Source of the DNA: Cynocephalus volans
Lineage: Eukaryota; Chordata; Mammalia; Dermoptera; Cynocephalidae
DNA length: 64,000 nt
Reading direction: 5' to 3'
Assembly: GCF_027409185.1 (NCBI RefSeq)
Contig: NC_084461.1
Coordinates: forward strand, 233,749,999 to 233,813,998
The notes under the pieces were generated by a model, which worked only from the letters and a program-made list of their open reading frames with translations, was not told where the DNA came from and made no database searches. Each line of letters starts with the position of its first letter. Within the stretch, counting starts at the first letter, position 1. A program made the translations under genes and the position numbers. Positions 55,966 to 64,000 of this stretch are shown piece after piece.

Positions 55966-58560
55966 ATCACTCCCTCTTTTTATTTTATTTTTTTTTCTGC
56001 GAACATTTTATAGGGAGTGCACTGTTTCTAGATTCTTTGGAGAATTCACATCCCCCTCACGCTTGTTTTGCTCTCTCAGCTCTCTCTCTAGCTGGGGACC
56101 GTGCATCCCAGGCTTGCTTAACACCCACTACCTGTTTTCCTCCCCTTCCTGCCCTGATCCATCCCTCTGGTCTAAGAACGTATTCGCTTGGCCTGAAGTT
56201 GCCATCTGACCTTTCAGCCTTGGACTAGCACCAGCCACTTATACTGAAATGAAGTATTAAGGGAATTAAAAAGTAAATATGCAGAAGGGGGTCAGTGAGG
56301 TCACTGTGCTATTTCCTCAGATCAAAGGTCCTGAAGACATCTTAAAAACACTTTATTCAGCCCTACAAACAAGACTTATAAGTAGGTACTAAGGATCTCA
56401 CTCACACGACTCTTTCACTTATTCACTCCATTCATTCTGCCTACCTACGACGTAAATATGGAAAAGACCGTTTTGTTCAGGCAGGGCCCTCCTGTGGCTC
56501 AAAGGTGCTTCCACGAGGCAGTCTGAGGGAGCCCACAGACTCCTAAATAAATGAAGGTCAAATATGTTGATATTCAAAATGTATCCAGTAAGGATGGGCT
56601 GTGTGCGCTGCAGTAACAACCACAAATCTAATTTAAAGTCCAGCAGATCCAGGCGATTCCCAAGGGCAGTTTTCCATGAGTCCCTCAGGATTCCAGGATG
56701 CTTGACGGCACATCTTTATATCCACCAATCTTTCTGCGATCACCATTGCAGCAGAAGGGAGGGCATTTCAGAAATGTGCACTGATCCTTATCTGCTTCCA
56801 CTCAGAAGTGACCCCTGTCACAGGTCCATGCCTGCTTTCATAAGGCCCCTCATTGAAATATTGGGGAAAAACAGTTAAAATCTATCATAAGATGTACAGG
56901 GGCCTAATAGTCACAAACAATCAGAGGGGTCAGTAATAAAGAGTGTCTTGATCTCTAAGTAGCTTGACAATTGCATGAGGAGATGTATCTCCTCTGTCCT
57001 CCTGGTTAAAAGCTCTTATAATCCATCCATTCATTCTACATCCAATCATTGAGCATCTCTATTGTCCACTGATGGAACAAAATTCTACAGCTTACTTATC
57101 TGTAATGTTAGGCAAGTGCAGGGCTCTAGGACCTGTGAGGGCATGACTAGCCATTGGCATCTTTGTATCCAATGCTTTGATAAATATTTGACATATATAT
57201 TAATATTTTGTTTTCCCTATTAGACCCTTAGTCTCTTTGCTCTAGTGTATAAAACACAGGTAACTTGAGAAGGTCAAATACTTTATTAAACTTGAATCAA
57301 GGAGGACATTGGGAAGGTAAGAGTGGTTGAAAATGCACTGAGTTTAAGCAACTCAATTGTCAGTGTTCTGTTTCAAAGGGATTCAGAACACAAATAGGAT
57401 CCTAGAAAAGCAAATATCAGAAGACTCCTCACTAGCTGTTCATTATGGGATGTGGGCTGGTTTGGTAGCAGGAGGGTTAAGAACGTGGAGGAGACCTGAA
57501 AATATACTATTAAACTCAGCAGGGGTTTTTCTATGAAACTGCTGTGAAAGTTCCCCGTTCCAGACATAGATGGATCCCAACCTGTTCCCATGATGTTTCC
57601 TGGTATTGTAAGGGTCATAACATCTCCTGATAGCATAAGAGTCACACAGTCCTGGATTCACTTGACACCTAGGCTACTAAATGAGGGATCCTGGCTACTG
57701 TGGTCGAGGTGCAGTGGACACTGTTTTACGATCTATGTTGACCTTTGCCCATATATGTTAGTGCAGGAGAGACCTCTGTGCTGGCAAATGGGAGTTAGGA
57801 CCTGAATTTCTAAAATATTTGCATCAGTCCTCTACTTTAATCAAGCTGTATCTACAGAGACCAAATGACCCTCCTTACTTGTTCTCTGTGCTGGAGAACA
57901 AACCAGACCCCTAGGACCCATGGTACTGGTAAATCTGAAGCTTTTCCTTGGGGTTTGGGGTCTCAACATTCTAGGCCTTCAACACCACAGAAGATTTTTT
58001 TTCTCTTTATATGGTTCTGCTACTCTTTCTTTCCCCTTGTCAAGCAACAGGCTTGGCTTAAGAATTGGGGTGGGTAATGATCACTTTTAGAGCATTTGCT
58101 CAGACCAGCATGACCTTGCATGGATTCCAGTGGCCATACTGCACTGTGTGGTACCACCCCCTGTTTAGTTGATTGGACCAGGGTGGGCATCTGAGAGGGG
58201 TAGACTCACTTCCATAGGACATTCGAGTTAATATTAAGTGAGAGTACCTGATCTCTGTGCAGCAGTCTCTTTGTCACGTGATTCTCTATGCTTGGGTCGT
58301 CAAGAGACCAGGAAGCAGAGAAAGCTGGTGCGCAAAGGAGAAAAGGAGATAGAGATGCACAGAGAGCAGCAGAAGCCAGGGAGATGACATGACATTGCCT
58401 GTGCTCCCCTAGTCCTCTTTGAGCCCAGTCAGAACCCTCTGTTCTTAGAAAAAATGCTTCTCTTTGGTTTAAACTAGGTCCAGTTGTTTTCCCTTACTTG
58501 GAATTAAAAATGCCTCTCTAAGCAACCTTGATGAGTGTGTCCAACAATAGCCTCTGTACC
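55966..58560. other. Gene-free stretch
   Basis: No recognised exon or repeat family beyond a poly-T run at 55,987-55,995. Short open frames occur on both strands. Confidence 0.35.
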
Positions 58561-58564
58561 AGAG

Positions 58565-58860
58565 AGTTGTTTGCTCACTATTGGGTAACTGACTGGTATT
58601 TCGGAAGCTGCCAGGAATTGGGGCTCCCCCCCCCACCTCAGTATCAGGAGAAAGATCTTAGCAGAAAACCTGGGCTTCGTGGTATCTGGAAGTGTGGTTT
58701 TGTTTTAGACTTGCTGTCTGAGGTGTAGCTGCAGGAGTGCTGGAAAGAGGGGTTGGGTTTGGGGCCCTATCCAGAAAGGGCAGTTCCTCTGGTCCTGTGG
58801 ACACAGGAGAGAGTAGCTGGTCTTCTGTCTAGGGGAGGAGGTATTTGTTCGCCCCTGTTA
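58565..58860 (+). repeat. Diverged repeat pair, copy 2
   Basis: Partner of 51,140-51,380 in the same order and orientation. A short C-run (58,626-58,635) breaks it. Confidence 0.5.
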
Positions 58861-58964
58861 TGGGCCTGTGGTTCACCCAGATGCCACTCCCATTTCTTGA
58901 ACACAGGTGTCATTTTGCAACAGGGTTTCAATAAAATCAACTAAATTTTACAGGGCTCTTCTGT

Positions 58965-59115
58965 CTATAGGCCAAAAGTATGAGCTTTGGGGTCAGAATG
59001 ACCTGGTTCATGACCCAGCTTTAACACTGCCACCCCTGGGTCTCTGCACAAGTCTCCTCCCTTCTCTGTGTCTTGGTTTCCATATCTGTCAAATGAGAAG
59101 GAGGACTTAATCTCT
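58965..59115 (+). repeat. MIR SINE
   Basis: Sense MIR: 'tatgagctttggggtcagaa', 'ggtttccatatctgtcaaat', 'gagaaggaggact'. Confidence 0.65.
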
Positions 59116-59995
59116 GAGGCAGAGTGGATAAAGAACATTTCTGGAATCACCAGGCAAGAGGAGAGTTGGGGGTAAATTTGAACTTGGCCAGACACACTCT
59201 GCTCAAAAGTTCCCTGAGATTTCCGATGGCTTTAGAATTGTACAGCTGGTACTCCTTCCATCAGCCAAGAGGAAGTCATACAGACAGGGCTGGAGAGAGG
59301 ATCTGGGTAGTGCAGGGGTGAGAAAGAATCTACTGGCCATGCAGTATGGCTGGGGAGGCAGACATTCCCAGCCAGGTCACCCCGATTAGCTCTGCAGCTT
59401 TCTGGGATCAAGCCTTGAAGCAAGAGGCAGCCACAGAGGACTCTTACCCCGAGGCTCCTGCCAGAATTTGCTCGAGCAGTCTGGGGTTCAGGGAGAGACC
59501 CTAAACAAGGATATGCATGTGGGATCCATTAGCCTCTAGAAGGAATTTGAAGCTGGGGGACAGGATGAGCTCACGTCTGGAGAGAGTGTGAGGAGAGAAG
59601 AGAGCTGGGAGTTGACGCTTGAGCACTCCACCATTAAGTGGTCAAGGAGAGGAAGAGGGATGAGCAAAGGAGACGGATAAAGAGCTGCCAGGAGCATAGG
59701 AGTAAAAACAGATGAGAGGAGTGTCCTGGAAGCCCAGAGGAGGAAGAGTTTGAAAGAGGAGGGAGCGATCAGCTGGGTCAAATGCAGCTGGCAGTTTGAG
59801 AAGGAGGATGGCTGAAAAGGAGCTATTGATTTTGCAATGTGGATGTCATTGGACACCTAAATTTATCCTCTGCAACTGGAAAAGCAGGCTAGCCCTTTCT
59901 TCCCCTGACAGGTATTCCAGTATGTGAAGAAGTCTCGTATTTCACTCTGAGTCAATCTGCAGTAGCCCGACCTTTTGGCCGTGTTCTGTAGAAAA
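59116..59995. other. Gene-free stretch downstream of SFTPD
   Basis: 59,560-59,860 resembles an ancient dispersed repeat ('gatcagctgggtcaaatgca', 'gaaggaggatggctgaaaag'), possibly the same family as 3,080-3,265. No exon was recognised. Confidence 0.4.
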
Positions 59996-59999
59996 GCCC

Positions 60000-60112
60000 T
60001 GGTTGGCAGAGGTGGTCATCTTTTTATTAGGAAATCGGCAGCACTCAGGTTTGGGCCCTGAATGGCTGGCCAGGCTCCTGGGCCAACCACTTCCCCACCC
60101 ACCCCGGGTGGC
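60000..60112 (-). other. SFTPD: SFTPD 3' UTR
   Basis: Short 3' UTR on the minus strand, close to the human SFTPD end as I recall it: '...ctaataaaaagatgaccacc'. Confidence 0.75.
60023..60028 (-). terminator. SFTPD polyadenylation signal
   Basis: AATAAA on the minus strand (TTTATT on plus) about 85 bp after the stop, as in human SFTPD. Confidence 0.8.
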
Positions 60113-60489
60113 TCAGAACTCGCAGACCACAAGGCGCTGCTCTCCGCAAGACTTGTCATTCCACTTGCCATTGGTGAAGATCTCCACACAGTTCTCTGCC
60201 CCTCCGTTGTTGTTGGGTTCTCCTGGGGCCCAGTTGGAATAGACCAGGGGCTCCCCTGTGGGGTAGGTGAAATTGCCCTCCATCTTGGTGTCAGTCACAC
60301 TCAGGAAAGCAGCCTTGTTCTGGGCTGTGACCAGCTGTTGCAAGGCGGCATTCTCAGCTGCAGAGCGTGGGGAAGCCAACTGACCACCAGCCTGCCTGCA
60401 AACCTGCTGTGCAGCCTCATGAGGAGTTTCAAAGCCTGCTGTCTTGAAGATCTTCTCCCCAACACCTCGGCCATTGGGAAAGAGCTCAA
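60113..60489 (-). CDS. SFTPD: Surfactant protein D, last coding exon (lectin domain)
   Basis: SP-D is a secreted lung and mucosal collectin that forms cruciform dodecamers and binds microbial sugars. Only the final exon lies in the window. It starts after a CTTCCCATAG acceptor (minus strand) and encodes VELFPNG through CEF and a TGA stop, 124 residues plus the shared first codon, as in human. The EPN motif, WND and four cysteines are intact. Compared with human, the residue pair after EPN is Asn-Asn, and the residue equivalent to Arg343 is Lys (WNDK). The segment [11 protein letters not shown] creates an Asn-Phe-Thr sequon at 60,272-60,274, the site that is Lys303 in mature human SP-D. Neck and collagen exons must lie beyond 64,000, or were not recognised between 60,490 and 64,000. 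Convergent with MBL1. Confidence 0.93.
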
Positions 60490-61323
60490 CTATGGGAAGA
60501 GGAGAGTCAGGCTGGGATTGTGTCAGCATCTGACCAGAGCTCAGGGCCTCTGAGACCTCACCTCTGTGTTCCAACCTGAGCCTCCCATCCCTCCCAGGGT
60601 ATCAGGGTGAGAGAGTCAGTTCCAGAACAGCCCCAGCTGCATGATGCATCCTGTGAAGTAGTACTGTGGTCCCCCGTTTACAGATGACAGCACTGGAGCT
60701 CAGAGGGGTTAAGAGGGCCAAAGTCATGCAACCATCAATGTGCAGTTAGAGATTAAACCTCATTCAGTCTGACACAAAATTCAGACAGGCTCTTTCTATT
60801 TCAGCCCATATTATACGCCAGGATTGATTTTTCAATTATTGTGTAGAATTGAACAACTTTTCCCAGGGAAATGATTACCATGTAGTTGCCAGTTTCTGAG
60901 AGTATAAAACACAATGCAGCAAGCCCACTGTCACCCCTGCATGACAGCAGGGGATATGGAGTTGTCAGAGAAGGTCTATGCTGTGTGGTGGGGTAAGGGA
61001 AGAGGAGAGGATCAGGTGGGACATCTGAGAGCTGTGATGTGCTGGTCTCTGCTCTAGCCTCATGTTGGCCTCTTAGTTTGCATGTAGGTGATGCCCCAGC
61101 CAGTCAGCCTGCCCTGAAGGTGCTGGGATAGGGGATGAGGGTGTATGAGAGGTGCATGTGTGAGTGGAGTGCAAAGGATGGGGTTAGTGCTGAAGCAAGT
61201 CCTGGATGCAAATCAGAAGACCATGCATTCATACCCACCCTGGCAGTAACTGTCTGGGTGGGCAATGGAAATTCACTTCTCTATTCAGGGTTTTCAATTC
61301 CTCCTTTCTGAAGTGGGGGGTGG
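60490..61323 (-). other. SFTPD intron with MIR
   Basis: Contains an antisense MIR at about 60,660-60,800 ('ggttaagagggccaaagtca'). No neck exon was found. Confidence 0.55.
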
Positions 61324-63430
61324 ACACTCTCACAACTTCTATTTAACATAGCACTGGAGGTACTAGCCACAGCAATCAGGCAAGAGAAAGATATGAAGGG
61401 AATCCAGATTGGAAAAGATGAAGTCAAACTGTCTCTATTTGCGGGTGACATCATACTATATATGAAAAACCAAAAGACTCTATCAAAAAACTCCTATAAT
61501 TGGTTAATAACTTCAGTAATGTTTCAGGATACAAAATTAAAGCCCCCAAATCAGTAGCATTTATATACTCAAATAATGAACTAATAGAAAGAGAAATAAA
61601 GAAAGTAAGCCCATTTACAATTGACATTAAAAAAAAAAAATCACCTGGGGATCAATTTAACCAAGGAGGTGTAAGATCTCTACAGTGAGAACTACAAACC
61701 TCTACTGAAAGAAATTAAAGAAGACACAAAAAGATGGAAAGATATTCCATGCTCTTGGATTGGAAGAATTAACATTGTGAAAATATCTATACTACCCAAA
61801 GTGATCTACAAATTCAATTCCCATCAAAATACCCATGACATTCTTCACAGAAATAGAAAAAACAATCTTAACTTTCATATGGAACAAGACCCTGAATAAC
61901 CAAAGCAATCCTGAGAAAAAAATTAATAAATAAGTAAATAAAGCCAGAGGCATAACACTACCTGACTTCAAAGTATACTGCAGAGCTATTGTAACCCAAA
62001 CAGCATGGTATTAGCATAAAAATAGACACTCAGACCAGTGAAGCAGAATTGAGAACCCAGAAATCACCCCTCAGGCTTACAGCCATCTGGTATTGGACAA
62101 AGGCAACAAAATTCTACATTGGGGAAAAGATTGCCTCTTCAACAAATGGTGCTGGAAAAATTGGATATCCATATGCAGAAGAATGAAACTAGATATGCAC
62201 CTCTCACCATATACTAAAATCAACTCAAAATGGGTTTAAGAGTTAAGTATAAGACCTGAAACTGTAAAATTACTAAGGGAAAATATAAGTGAAACACTTC
62301 AGGAACTAGATCTGAGCACAGACTTTATGAACATGAGACTGAAAGCACAAGCAGAAAAGAAAAAATAAACAAATGAGACTGTATCAAACTAAAAATCTTC
62401 TGCACAGCAAAGGGAATAATCAACAGAGTGAACTGACAACTTACAGAGTGGGAGAAAATTTTTGCTAGCTATGCATCCAACAAGGGACTAATATCCATAA
62501 TATACAAGGAACTCAAACAATTACATAGTAAAAAACCGAAATAACCCAATTAAAAAATGGCTAAAGGAGCTGAATAGATATTTTTCAAAGGAAGATACGG
62601 CTAACAGGTATATGAAAAAATCTCAACATCACTAGTCATCAGGGAAATGCAAATTAAAACTACACTGAGATACCACCTTACCCCAGTTAGACTGGCTATA
62701 ATAAAAAAAGATGGTGAATAACAAATGCTGACGAGGGTGTGGAGAGAAGGGAACACTCCTGCATTGTTGGTGGGACTGTTAATTAGTACAACCACTATGG
62801 AAAACAGTATGGAGGTTTCTCAAAGAAGTACAGATAGATCTTCCATACAATCCAGCAATCCCGCTTCTGGATATATCCCCAGAAGAATGGAAATCATCAT
62901 CTCAAAGGGATACCTGCACTCCCATGTTTATCACAGTTCTGTTTACAATAGCCAAGACTTGTAACAAACCCAAAGGTGCATCGATGGATGACTGGATAAG
63001 GAAACTGTTGTGTATATACACCGTGAAATACTATTCTGCCATTAAAAAGAATGAAATTCTCTGATTTGCAACAACATGGATGAGCCTGGAGAAACTTATA
63101 CTGAGTGACATAAGCAGAGCACAGAGGGATAAATACCGCATGTGCTCACTCATAAGTGAGAGCTAAGAGATAAAGAAGGAAGGAAAGAAAGACCACAGTG
63201 GTGCACTGGACTTGCAGAGGGAGGGAACATACCTTGGGATACAAAGTGGAGTGGGAGTTGGGGGGAGGGAGGTCAGGGATAATTGGGTGGGGAACATGAG
63301 TTACAAACACAACTTGTGGTAATGGGCATGCTGCCAGTACGGATCTGACCTTCACATCTTGGGCACAAGGGATGACAATAAGCTTTGTATCTCATGAATA
63401 TTCATAACCAATCAAAATAAATAAATAAAG
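61324..63430 (+). mobile_element. 5'-truncated LINE-1 in SFTPD intron
   Basis: Begins within ORF2 ('ggtactagccacagcaatca') and runs to the L1 3' UTR and an (AAAT)n tail near 63,413-63,430. Landmarks include 'tatgaaaaaccaaaagactc', 'gcaacaacatggatgagcct' and 'gcatgtgctcactcataag'. The frame is broken many times. It lies antisense to SFTPD. The flanks 'aagtggggggtgga' and 'aagtgggggctga' may be its target duplication. Confidence 0.88.
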
Positions 63431-64000
63431 TGGGGGCTGACTTCACAAAAGCACACCTGTGTGACATGTCAAGCATCTCTTTTTGTTTCAACGTATCTCC
63501 ATCCCTGTGATTTTTGGGCCCATGCATAGAAATCTGCAAAGGACACAGGAACCTCAGGGCTCCAGAGAGGGCTGTGCCCCTAGGCTCAGTGGGCTGGTCC
63601 GAGTCCAGGCTGAATCCTAACCCACTGTCCTCCTTTGAATGTCTTCAACAAGGTCTCAGAAAGAAGATTCTCCATGGCACCCAGAGTAGCCCTGAACAAG
63701 GTCAGTGCAAGAGCCATTACTGGGTTTACGTTCCATGCACCTACGTGGATCTGCATGTGGATACATGAATATGCCCATGCATCCATCCAAGGGTACATAG
63801 GATTATTTGAGGTTAATCTGGATGTGTGTGCATATTTGTGTGTGCTTGTGTATGCATATGAGCTCATGTATGTAGATGGCTGTGGAGTGAGTGATGGTAT
63901 TTAAGCACACGCCTATGTGGCAGGTGCATGTGCTCACGTTCTTCTTTATGTTCGCCTCAGTGTGCCTATGAGTGAGTGAGCACATACACAAATGTGTTTG
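63431..64000. other. Gene-free stretch, SFTPD intron
   Basis: No SFTPD neck or collagen exon was recognised on the minus strand. 63,720-64,000 has many 'tgtgtg/catatg' words. Confidence 0.4.

Noticed and set aside
1-64000. CRISPR arrays, operons or prokaryotic signals.
   Set aside because: The window is clearly mammalian nuclear DNA. Tandem repeats present are microsatellites or mobile-element tails.

Overview
This is a 64 kb piece of a placental-mammal nuclear genome. It has spliced genes with small exons, long introns and many LINE-1, MIR, L2, LTR and tRNA-derived SINE copies. The SINEs are the best clue to species. They are mono- and dimeric elements whose head resembles a tRNA-Ile (A box TTAGCTCAGTTGG, anticodon-stem region TATAACACCAAGGT). 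That matches the CYN SINE family described from colugos (Dermoptera), so a colugo such as Galeopterus is the most likely source. This is inferred from remembered family knowledge and was not searched.

The window is the collectin cluster (human 10q22-q23, mouse chromosome 14), with SFTPA (+), MBL1 (+) and the last exon of SFTPD (-). Region by region: 1-31.8 kb is gene-poor and repeat-rich, with L1 blocks at 15.8-20.2 and 26.2-28.5 kb, two unrelated solo-LTR families, MLT1-type LTRs, MIR and L2 relics, and a diverged duplication pairing 0.85-1.5 kb with 23.65-24.78 kb. No MAT1A exon was seen there. 31.9-36.65 kb is SFTPA, 44.2-46.9 kb is MBL1, and 60.0-60.49 kb is the SFTPD carbohydrate-recognition exon. 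A 5'-truncated L1 (61.3-63.4 kb) lies in the SFTPD intron beyond it.

The main result is that SFTPA is broken here although its layout is recognisable. The promoter (TATA, GT box, CRE-like and TTF-1-like sites), exon-intron structure and 3' UTR with AATAAA are all present. The coding sequence has a one-base deletion in the lectin domain that stops translation early, the two calcium-ligand residues Asn-Asp replaced by Gly-Gly, three collagen glycines lost, and a weakened donor after the first coding exon. Together these look like relaxed selection rather than one sequencing error. A second SFTPA copy outside the window cannot be excluded.

MBL1, a pseudogene in humans, is fully open here (249 codons, mannose-type EPN motif, all calcium ligands). 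SFTPD carries an Asn-Phe-Thr sequon at the place that is Lys303 in mature human SP-D, the position of the N-linked glycan known from porcine SP-D. The locus therefore suggests a changed division of labour among soluble collectins: SP-A possibly lost, MBL-A kept, and SP-D possibly glycosylated in its lectin head.
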